Source of the DNA: Sanderia malayensis
Lineage: Eukaryota; Cnidaria; Scyphozoa; Semaeostomeae; Pelagiidae
Reading direction: 5' to 3'
DNA length: 64,000 bases
Assembly: GCA_013076295.1 (NCBI GenBank)
Contig: RQOL01000024.1
Coordinates: forward strand, 930,001-994,000
Each line of letters opens with the position of its first letter. The first letter of the stretch is position 1. Under the pieces are notes generated by a model. The model did no database searches and had not been told where the DNA came from. It was given only the letters and a program-made list of their open reading frames with translations. Below are positions 54,901-64,000 of this stretch, in pieces. The position numbers were made by a program, and so were the translations under genes.

Positions 54901-57900
54901 AAGGTACATGGAGGAAATTTTCAATTGACGTATTGTAAATTATTAATACAGCGCTACGATGCAGGGCAATCAATTGGTTCTCTTGAGACATCACGGGCAG
55001 TTGCGTGTGGTGAAATGTGACGGTATATCGAAAGGGGTAGCTAATACAGCGTACTGGGGGTTGTCAAATAAGCCCCCGGAAAGTTACTTGAAAAAAACAA
55101 ACATTTTTATTGGGATTTTTATTGAAGATATTCATCCAAGCTTGCTGCTATTTGCTTCATTGTCTTGACAGTTGGACTTAATGCCCTTGTAAATGATTAT
55201 CAGAATGGAGGCTTATTCGAAGGGGGGTTATTTGAAGGGGAGGGTTCATTTGAGGGGGGCTATTCGAGAGGGAGTGCTTATTCGAGAGGGAGTGCTTATT
55301 CGAGGGGGAGGGCTTATTCGAGGGGGGTTATTCGAGGACACGCGGTATGAGCCATACAAGTAGCGATAAGGACAGTTCATTCGACTTGGGGGTTCAACTA
55401 GAGTAAAACACAAGAACACATAGATCAATTACCATGCTTAGTCTTGACTCCGAGCTGGACAAAACAGAGAATGCAAATGTTGCGACACAGCTTGCAGCCA
55501 GCGCGTAGTACGTTGTCAAAATCGCACGATTGTATATGACACCTTCGCTATTGTAGGCATTCAGGCTGGGCCAATACACCCACAAAAATAGGGTACCTGG
55601 GGGAAAAATCAAAAAGACGAATGATCATAACTAAATGAGGCGTATTGTGTTTGATCATAGAGAAAATAGGCGCTCAGGGGCGTTTACATCAGACGAGGCC
55701 TGGGGCGTTTACTTGCACTAACTGTGAAGGTCGACTGGTGAATTTTATCCTTGCTGAGCGTGAGAAGAAGAAGGCTAGGCGTCTCAGAGTGACAATGATT
55801 ATGACGAAGATTCTTAGAGCTGATCATGTTGAGGGGAAAACGATGCCAATGAAAACTTACCTAGCAGTGCAAATGTGCCAGATTCATAAGATGCGCAGTA
55901 GAATCTCGCATTGCGCACAACTCTCCCTCGATACATCATTCTGGCGAGAGCGAGGCCAAAAAAGGCACCATACACGTGTACGAACATAGTTTTAGCATTA
56001 TCCGTAACGAAGAGCATCACGGTACAGATGCCCTCGTTAATAGAGTAGATGAAGGATTCGAGAAGTGCTATTGTGAGCAACTGCAATGAATTGGCTTTTC
56101 CCAGGATGGCTCCAAATGATACGAGCACAGATATGGCTGCGAAATCGGCAGAAAGCATTCTGAAAAGAACAATCATTGTAATGGGGGTTATTTAGTAGCT
56201 TAACCTTTCAGGGGGGAGGGTATCTGTTTCTTGCTTCTAAGCGCTACATTTCAAAAGGAACGGAAAGGAACATGGACATGACAGTTTTATTCGCTGTCCT
56301 GAACCAATTAGGGAGGAGAAATAATCTCTTTATGGTGTAGCATTCATAACATTTAAAGATGTGATGTTCAAGCTCGTAAAGAAATGAAAATTCTTATTGA
56401 CGTCTTGTCGGAAAATCTATAATCCCCGCACGAATTATCTAATGTAAGTAGTTGGAGAGTGGGGTGGGAGAGATGGTGGTTAAAAGCAACAAAGAATGAT
56501 ATATGATATAAGAAAGACAGAAATTGGAGAATGAAGAGAACAGATAAAGGAAGAAAAAACAATGAATGAAAAAAGCAAAAAGGAAGCAAAAGAAAAGAAA
56601 CGGAGGGAAGGGGAAGGGGAAGAGTAAAGAAAATAGGAAGAAAAAATAACAAAAGTAAAAACAGAGAGGTTATTAGGGTTATTAAACAAGGAACAAAATG
56701 AAGAAATATAAAATGAATTACTGAAAAGTAGAAGAGTGGGAGAGAGAAGGTTGGACAATAGATGAATTAGAATAAAATATCAATGCTAACAATGTCATCT
56801 ATCAATGTTAGAAATATCGTCTAACATTGATGAGATAAAAGGTGATTATTAAAAAGTAATCAATTTACAAAAAAGTCTTTAATTTCTTGAACCTGAACTT
56901 GATCTGTGAATTGTCTGATCTGATGAACGTCTGCCCACTTGGTCTAGTGGGCAGATATCCAGATTCCGATTACAATTTTCATGGTGGCGGGTGCAACAGT
57001 GTAAATCTCTAAAACTATTTACATCAAGATAAAGTACTGTGGCTAGGTCAGTCATTTCAATCTGGGCAGGTTATCTGTCCAAATTTTAATTGAAATACTC
57101 TCAGTGGTTGCTTAGCTGTGCAGTTTTAAATAGCCCCCAGAAAATTAAGAAACGCAATAGCAAATTGATATTATGATCTTTACTAGCCAAGCACATCTTA
57201 GCAAATAGCATTTATAGTTTTTTGGATATCACCCTTAGTTTAACAAACTAGGAATATAAACCCTGACTTTTGTTTTCTACTGGGTTTTCTTGCATCAAGA
57301 TTCAACTGCAAAAATTGATGCAAAAATATAAATATATTACCTCTCAGTTGTGAGCAAAACTTTGCTGTTCTTCATTTTGAAAAAACCTTGAAGTAGTGTA
57401 GCCCATTGGATGACAACGCCAACTATCAGTAAGGAGTGGACCAAGCTGCCTTGACTATATCTTTTAAGAAACGTCAACACCAAACCGAACCCAAGAAGCG
57501 TTGTCAGGTGAATATTTTGAAAACCTGCAAAGGAATTGGCACATTTTCCAATTATTGTTCGCTTATTAATGTTCGTTTCTGGAAAGGTGGGAGGGAGCAT
57601 GAAAGTTATTGCGTAAGATTTAATTTACGATTTGGGTTTTATTTTCAATGTTCAATTCGTCGTTTAAAAATTGAATATCGTTTTATCAGTACCGACCAGT
57701 ACGAAGTGTAAACAACAGGTATCTAGCATTGTTTTCGTACAAAAACAATATGCGATCACAAGGCGTGCTTGCAAGTTCTGTTGGAAACAATACAGCACAA
57801 ATCAGGTGATAATCAACTGCTCCATGAAAGGGCCTATCGAGTAATTCCCGGCTTTGACGCTATTTGTCATGGTTAAAGACGAGATCTTCTTAATTTGATC

Positions 57901-58129
57901 TATGAATAATATCTGAAATAACTAAATATTCATTTGAAACGCGCTAGAAATCGACAAACATCAACTCACCAGCTGCAGAAACATTTCTCGAACTATTTTT
58001 AGCCCCGGACTCGGAGGGAAGGAGCTCGTCGCCATAGTCGACGAAAACGACAAATAAAATCAGCAGAATTCCTTGAAAAAGAAGCAGCAAACTAGCAAAT
58101 TTCCCCTTGCCACTATTCTCTCCAGACAT
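51926..58129 (-). CDS. Rh-family ammonium/ammonia channel glycoprotein
   Basis: Nine exons: 57970-58129, 57341-57524, 55861-56159, 55433-55596, 54741-54878, 53357-53490, 52827-53008, 52298-52371, 51926-52132; phases join, 513 residues. Landmarks: N-terminal span LLLLFQGILLILFVVFV, ADFAAISVLVSFGAILGK, VHVYGAFFGLALARMMYR, NSTLAGGIAVGGVAQFFVQPWGA and ATHGFPGLIGAI. H176 and H334 match the twin pore histidines of Rh/Amt proteins. NSS and NVS glycosylation sites lie in the first extracellular loop, as in RhBG/RhCG. By family it is a trimeric plasma-membrane NH3/NH4+ (perhaps CO2) channel. The cytoplasmic tail (446-513) is exceptionally His/Asp-rich: HHVDHDDNHDHG, DDDDHEHNHHHVDHHDD. An in-frame alternative acceptor at about 57580 would add 19 residues to the loop. 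RhBG/RhCG-like; the exact orthologue is not assignable. Confidence 0.93.
52396..52740. repeat. purine-rich intronic tract in the Rh gene
   Basis: The plus strand is dominated by AAAG, GAAG and AAGTAAG motifs in the intron between exons 52827-53008 and 52298-52371. Similar purine-rich tracts occur at 42400-42640 and 56470-56760. No coding meaning. Confidence 0.6.
54066..54572. repeat. 17-bp minisatellite, ~29 units, in an Rh intron
   Basis: Unit CCTCTCTAGTAAACCAC with scattered substitutions (CATCTCTTGTAAACC, CTCTCTAGTAAAT). It lies between Rh exons 54741-54878 and 53357-53490 and ends in a short AACAACAGCAAC run. Likely length-polymorphic. Confidence 0.95.
55057..55348. mobile_element. GAATAAGCCCCC-family element with expanded end, in an Rh intron
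   Basis: It starts GTCAAATAAGCCCCCGGAAAG and ends with eight or more reiterations of GGCTTATTCGA(G)nGG, finishing CGAGGACACGCGGTA. The core TTGCTGCTATTTGC and AAATGATTATCAG matches the family interior in the opposite orientation to the USP22 copies. The terminal motif has amplified into a short array. Confidence 0.7.
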
Positions 58130-59392
58130 CCTGGCAAAATCTTCGTTTGATAACAGCTATAAGTAATTTTTGTCAATTTTTATAATATCCTCATGTTCGC
58201 CCTGGTATCAACAAATTCCAAAGGAACAAGAATATGGCAAAACAGAAATTTTCTGCGACCATTGTGTCAAGTTTGCACCTGATTGGTCAGATGTTTATTA
58301 TTGTTCCCAGAGCATAATCGAGGCCAATCTCGTTTTCAAATCCGGATGAAACGATGACTCTATCATAAATGTTTCATTGACTTTACAATTCTTTCAAGCA
58401 TTGCTTATATCTACATCATTATCAGTTTCAGGGAAAAGAAAGGAGCAATAAATGTGTCCTATCACCTTTCACAATTTTACTGTATACCTACTGCTGTAAA
58501 AGTCTTCAATTACTTTTTATTTGCTTGTTCCCTGCAACCTTTTATCTAGTTTTTTCTGTTATCCTTTCAATTTTATTTTCCATTATTTATCTCTCCATTT
58601 TCAACTCATTTTACCTCACTCTCCAAATTAACCAGTAGAAAATTAATAACACAAGCATAGTATCATACAATTTTCCGATATTAAAAGAATTCAAATTCAA
58701 CAATTCAACTACAATTTTCTTTATTAAACAAACATGGTTGTTTTTATTAAATTCAAAGATGCTTCGTTTTCTATTTAACAGAAGACAGGCCATTATGAAT
58801 ATGAAGATAACTTTACAACTATCAAGAGCTCTAAATTTAACTGTCAAGACATACCGTATTTATTCGATTGAGCACCCCACCTCAAAAACAGCCCCTTCCC
58901 CTAATTTATTGATTTGTTCATCTCTTTGCTGGCATTTGTTCACCAGCAGCTATAAGTTATTCATTAATTTCATAATCCATTACATTTTGTAATCCCATAG
59001 GTTTAATAACTGTGTGATTGCTTGAGGAGTTAGAAATGAGCTCTTCCCTTGAACTAGCACCCCATCCCCAACCCTCTTAGAGGGCGAATTGTTAAATTGG
59101 AGCCAAGATGCTCAATCGAAAACACAATACACGCATTACAAATTAAATAATTTACAACGGTGCCATGCTACGCCATCCAACGTCCACAAAAACCGTATGT
59201 CGTATGCAAAAATAGTAATTCATAATGTCACATGCACCTGCTTGAGGGTTTCTGGAAGATAATCAACGCAGAACCAATTTTGAAGTATTATTTTTATCAG
59301 CATGGCTTCGCAGCTCTTGTAGAAATATGATGACCCTATCGTCTATACGCATAGTCTCCTTTGTGGTTCCAAATCTTTTTGAGGATAATTAT
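58130..59392. other. intergenic between the Rh gene and the coiled-coil gene
   Basis: It includes the Rh promoter side. A GAATAAGCC-type fragment begins CATACCGTATTTATTCGATTG at 58850. No gene recognised. Confidence 0.45.
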
Positions 59393-61965
59393 TCACAATG
59401 AACGACCTATTAAAAACAATAAAACATCAATGAAAGACGTTTGAAAGATGGAATAGTTATTAATAACTTATAACTCAATAAAAGACAAAAAATGATGTGA
59501 AAGTATTAAGATTTCTTTTCAATTGTTGAACTCTCGTTAATCGATCGAAATCAAAAATTCTGTGTTCAGCTTTCTTAGCTCTCAACACAAAATATTATAG
59601 CATGTAGTTTATTTTTTACCTCGAATAATCTCAGGGAACATGCAGTCTTTCTTCGCTGGTTGGTCTAATCCTTTAGCTAGAAAAAGACAAAGATGCATAA
59701 GCTATAAATAAAAACGCTTGAAGATAAATTATGCATCAAAAATAACGAAACATCTCAGAGAAAACTTCAATGTAATTTATTCATCGGAGTACTATTATTT
59801 GTATTGATTCAATTATTTGTAGTCGTTGCATGGCATATGGTTACAATGCGAAAGATCACATGTTTCAAAATGGTTTAAAATCCTAAAATTTGGCAGGTGA
59901 TGATGCACCGTGGTTGCGAACAGTACGGTGTCCCAATAGGAGTAAACGGACGTGAGAGACAGAGAGAGACAGAGAGAGAAAGAGAGCGCTGTGACAGAAA
60001 TTGTGGGAATAGCATATTGATGTGTATATTTCGACTTACAAGATCCGCACATTGATCTGAGGTATGTATTTTCCGTTTCAAGTTCCAGTTCTCTTGAGCG
60101 TCCCGTTTTAATATTTTCGTGAAGCTCTTTGCATTTCTTTTTGGACGCTTTCAGATCCTCTTCCATCGTGTTGCATCGCTCGTTGGATCTCTCCAAGTCA
60201 TCGTACAAAGTTTTACACTGATGCTGCAGTGCGTCGATCATGCCGCCTTGCGTTTGCAGGTTTCTGCGCGAAATCGCGAGTTGTTCTTCGAGTTTCCCGC
60301 ACTTCTCGCGCATTTCCCGCGAATCTTCCCCCAATTTGCGATACTTCTCGTACGAATACGTTAACTGCGTGTTCAAGCTCTCCACGCGTTTCTTCGCGTT
60401 CAGCAGCTTAATTCGCTGCGAACAGTACTTCATCTTGGCGTGGTCAAGTTCTTTCTTCAATATCTTACTGTACTCCGACGAATTCGATAACTGCTCTTCC
60501 ATCGATAGATCATTGGCTCTCGATTCAGAGATACGTTCACGCAGATCATTACACGTACTCTTCATACTGTTTAAATCGAGTTTCATTTCCTCGTACCCAT
60601 TTTTATACACTATCAGTTCTTCTTCGTAATTCACGCAAGCTGCTTTGGCATCTCTGAGTTCTTGAAGCGCTCTGCGATATCTTGACTCAGCATTGTCCAA
60701 TTGTCTTTCCAATGCTGACTCTGTATCGCTACTGTTTGCTGGACTCTCCATTGAATCTGCCCTGCGACTTGGCGATCGCCTTTGAATCTCCTCGCGCCGA
60801 CGCAATAACTTCGCCGTGTTCGGCACTGGAAGTGTGAACGTTTCGCGCCTCTTAATACCGCTGGCTTTAGTGATCAGTTTCCAACGACTTGCCAGCCTCA
60901 ATGCCTCGAGATGCTTCTCAAAGAGGTCCGGTACTAGCCTGAGAACGAGGTCGAAGTCGTTCGTGCGATTGCGCAGTCCGTTCATAAAGATGTCCTTCTC
61001 GCTCTCCTTGCTGAAATGATGATCATCGATTTCTGAGCAAGTAACAAGTGCCTCCCACCCTTGTAGACACTTTGCGAGATTTCGAAGGATGTCCTGAAGA
61101 GCGGTCATTGCGTGTTGGCCTGCGAAGAAATCAGCCAGCGGTTTGTAGATGTTTTGCTTGAAGATGTTCAGTAGTTTCTGCGAACATTCGCAAAGTTTGA
61201 CGAACTTATCTAACGGATTCGTCGATTCAAACTCTTGATCGGACGACGAAGAGTTGTTGCCACGGTTTCTCGAACGCCCCGAGTGGTGGCGCAAACCACG
61301 TGACCTTTCCCATTGAAGCAACTCTTTCACTTGCCTGCAAAGAAGAAAGAAAAATAGAAATTTAAACCATATCACATTCAGGTGATATTATACTTGAGTC
61401 ATAACTATTTATTATTTTTCGGGTCACATTACATGTCGGTCTTGTGAAATTAAATGAATGGCCTAAATATTATGCATACCGTATTTCCTCTAATTAGCGC
61501 CCACCCTCTTTTAACCGCCCCTTTCAATAAGCGCCCACCCTTAAATCAAAAAGTGTGAACTAATTCTTAAATTTTCACTGTTTAGTTCTTCAAATAATTT
61601 TGCAAAATATTTGACTAACTTCGCAAGATGTTTAATAAGCGCCCGGGCGCTTATTAGAGGAAATACGATATTAGTATCATTATTTTCCAATGAGCTACAG
61701 TCTGAAAGCAAAAAATGCTATGATAAGGCCGTCATGTTGGACCTAAGCTATTGCGACTGTTGATATTTGTCGATACTTACTCTACTGATGTCAGATCTCC
61801 GAATGACTTGTGATTCCATACAGCCCATCTCTTTGTGATCTTTTTCAAATACTTGTACAGGTTTTCCACGTAGACATCTTTTTCACCATAGTAGTGTGAC
61901 TTGTTCTCCGCCTCAAATGAGGCTAGTTGCTCTGACAACCAGGTGTCCTTCGCGGATTGTGACAT
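59393..61965 (-). CDS. unrecognised helical / coiled-coil protein
   Basis: Exons 61781-61965, 60040-61334, 59620-59676, 59393-59406; phases join, 516 residues, starting MSQSAKDTWLSEQLASFEAE. I do not recognise the family. Residues about 1-220 look all-helical with conserved-looking aromatics (KITKRWAVWNHKSFGD, LDKFVKLCECSQKLLNIFKQ, LFEKHLEALRLASRWKLI). A basic/Ser-rich linker SRGLRHHSGRSRNRGNNSSS and a second RRREEIQRRSPSRRADS follow. Residues about 270-485 form a long coiled coil with heptads and repeated xLExQL / xKKKCKELHEN patterns. No membrane span, signal peptide or catalytic motif is visible. Likely a cytoplasmic scaffold or cytoskeletal adaptor (inference). The last two tiny exons rest on splice signals only; reading through the exon 2 donor gives a different C-terminus. 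Confidence 0.7.
61485..61672. mobile_element. MITE-like element of the AAGCGCCC type
   Basis: It begins TACCGTATTTCCTCTAATTAGCGCCC and ends GGGCGCTTATTAGAGGAAATACG: near-perfect terminal inverted repeats over about 25 bp. The ACCGTA tip and overall logic resemble the GAATAAGCCCCC family, but the sub-terminal motif is AATAAGCGCCC. It lies in intron 1 of the coiled-coil gene. Confidence 0.8.
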
Positions 61966-64000
61966 GGTGTTCAGATTAGCGTACTAAAAATCGAAACGGA
62001 AACTCTTATTAACTTTTATTAGGAACTTGCCTTTAATATAACATTGTTACAAACAATAAAAAATTGAATTACTTTAATCTATTGGTGTTTTAAAAATCTA
62101 ATGGGCTACGTTGAATACTCCACGCAAAATTTTGAAATAGATGACTTTACTTCCCAAATACTTCAATTCTCTTTAGAAATTTTGTGGTTTGGAACTTGGC
62201 CTAGTATGCACCGCAATGAAATTAATTTCTTTCAAACGCAATGTTTGGAAGCAGCATTTCAATTTGAGAATATCTAAATTCCAATACGGTGTTTATTCTT
62301 TATGTTTAGAATTGTTCATAAGAGCTTGCATTCTGGTCTGGAGTTTCTCTATATTTTTAAGAGTTTTCACAAACTAAAGAAATTGAGTTGGGTCATATTT
62401 TCCCACCACCCTAAACGGTTCCAATGACTTGGGCCTTCGAATCTAAAGCCCTTGCATTCTTCGAACCTTTCGTCGTTATTCAACTGGTTTAACCGGCTTT
62501 TTCACATTTTAAACGGGTTTAAACCATATCTATCTAAAACGGTAAACCGACTTTGCATCCGATCCGTAGCTGAGCTGCTTCGACAATTCAATTCAAGGCG
62601 TGGCGTTTTAGTGTGCACGAGTTCCAGTTAAAAAGGGTCATGGTCAAATGAAACAGTTAGCAATAACATTACATATCGTCTCGACGTTTCTCGATTTCAA
62701 TACTTCACCAATAGTGCCACCACTACTCTGTTGTAGGGCATCTGGTTTTAACTATTGCTAGTAATAAATTTAGAGGTATTTAATCAAACTTACAAACAAT
62801 TCCTGTGAATTTTCTGTCATTTTTTACTCCTATATCTCGTCTTTCCTTTTTTCTCACTAAACCCTTTAAGCGAATGTAACTGTGTATTTTCAACGTTCTG
62901 AAATATGCTTGCTCGTTTTATTAGCCACAAAGCGTCAATGGACTCCAGAATGAGGCCATGACATTTTTATACCGTGATTATCTTTTTAATTGAGCGTGGC
63001 TTATTGTCCAGTGCGAATTAATTGGAAAGTGGGGGAAGTAAAAATGTAGAACGTCACATTACAGCTATAAATATAATAAAAACAATATTATGGCATTTGC
63101 TAATTAACTTGATGGGAAAACACGCAATATATCTGACTCAATGGCACTTTGCAATTAATGCTGTGTTCCTCCCACTCTTTTCCTGTAACCTTCGTTGTTT
63201 TACACATGCTTTCGTGTAAAACACACGAAAAAGTACACTTCATTTTATAATTAGGGAAACTAAAATGCAACAAAGGATGAAGGTCAAGTTTGAGGTGAGA
63301 GTCAAAGTTTATAGGTGAAAATTGAAGTCAATAATTTTTCGGTATTTCAAACGCAAGTATTAAAGTCAACTTGTTGACATAATTATTTACATGAAAAGCC
63401 ATGTAATGATGTAATGATTTTATTTTTTTACCCTCTTTGCAAATTCATTTTGTTTTGTTCGGGAATGTGTACGTAAATGATGCTTAGTCTAATTGAAAAG
63501 GCAAAGAATTTAACAAAGGGTTTCCATTGCGTCAAAATGTTGTTTTTCGATAGTAAAATGGCAAGCGCAACCAAGGCAACCGTTTGTTCAGGGACGAATA
63601 TCATGCAAAGCTTTTCAAAGAATCGCCCCCTCTGCGAAACATATATTTAGAAACTTCCTAACAGAAAGAAATATTAACAAGTGTAAGAAAATATTTACTA
63701 TTTCTAATTTTAAGCACTTAATGAGCTTTCGCCATTGTGAGGTGACGTCACGAAAAGATGTTAGACATTTGAGAAGTTTCGACAGGGCGTGAGACCAAAG
63801 TCCTCGCTAACGTAATCGCGTTTTGTTAAGTCTCTCACAAGCAAAATGTAAGAAATGGCTTGATTAGGCCGCGGCACGTGCCCGCGCCGTGCCCACAGAC
63901 TGGACAGCCACTACATGGAAATTTCGCATTGCAATTTTACAGCATTTGACCGAGCAAAATTGTTTCAAAATCCCATTCTGGGTAACCGACGCCCAATTTC
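61966..64000. other. right flank, no gene recognised
   Basis: Upstream region of the coiled-coil gene. Short frames only on both strands. A GC-richer patch at 63860-63900 (GCCGCGGCACGTGCCCGCGCC, containing an E-box CACGTG) may belong to a promoter beyond the window. Confidence 0.45.

Noticed and set aside
55165..55350. Gly/Glu-rich frame with EGGLFEGEGSFEGG-type repeats
   Set aside because: It is the translated reiterated end of a GAATAAGCCCCC element inside an Rh intron.

Overview
The window is AT-rich animal nuclear DNA. Protein-coding genes are split by GT-AG introns of roughly 50 bp to 2 kb, and small repeats fill the introns and spacers. Homology recognised by eye gives a clearly metazoan gene set: a Kv1-type K+ channel, TMEM39, MFSD12, an MPV17-like protein, USP22, RABL3 and an Rh ammonium channel. 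High intron density, good agreement of predicted protein lengths with vertebrate orthologues, an intronless divergent Kv1 gene and abundant short transposon-derived repeats point to an invertebrate, possibly a cnidarian or basal chordate. I cannot settle the phylum from this sequence. All exon models below were built by hand from homology, splice dinucleotides and phase continuity.

Layout, left to right: (i) 1-3.3 kb: a pogo-like MITE and the single-exon Kv channel (minus). (ii) 3.3-6.8 kb: no gene seen. (iii) 6.8-12.4 kb: TMEM39 (minus). (iv) 12.4-16.4 kb: repeats, including a 1.34-kb element with 218-bp terminal inverted repeats. (v) 16.5-20.5 kb: MFSD12 (minus), with a minisatellite-encoded NHES/NHKS loop. 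(vi) 20.5-23.4 kb: a tRNA-like Pol III head and tandem repeats. (vii) 23.4-24.5 kb: MPV17L2-like (plus). (viii) 25.0-34.6 kb: USP22, 16 coding exons (plus). (ix) 35.3-37.8 kb: RABL3, 10 coding exons (minus). (x) 38-44 kb: repeat-rich spacer with a diverged large inverted repeat and a minisatellite. (xi) 44.4-48.3 kb: an unrecognised acidic repeat protein of about 1050 residues starting MGCC (minus). (xii) 51.9-58.1 kb: Rh-type ammonium channel, 9 coding exons (minus). (xiii) 59.4-62.0 kb: an unrecognised helical/coiled-coil protein (minus).

The genes are mostly unrelated housekeeping or membrane genes and do not form a pathway. The strongest candidate for something undescribed is the MGCC protein. 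It combines an N-terminal dual-acylation-like signal with five copies of an amphipathic helix that closely resembles protein kinase A RII-anchoring helices. It may be a multivalent, membrane-tethered A-kinase anchoring protein; this is inference. Secondary points of interest are the Kv channel, whose selectivity filter begins with Cys instead of Thr and whose S6 lacks PxP, and the His/Asp-rich cytoplasmic tail of the Rh protein.
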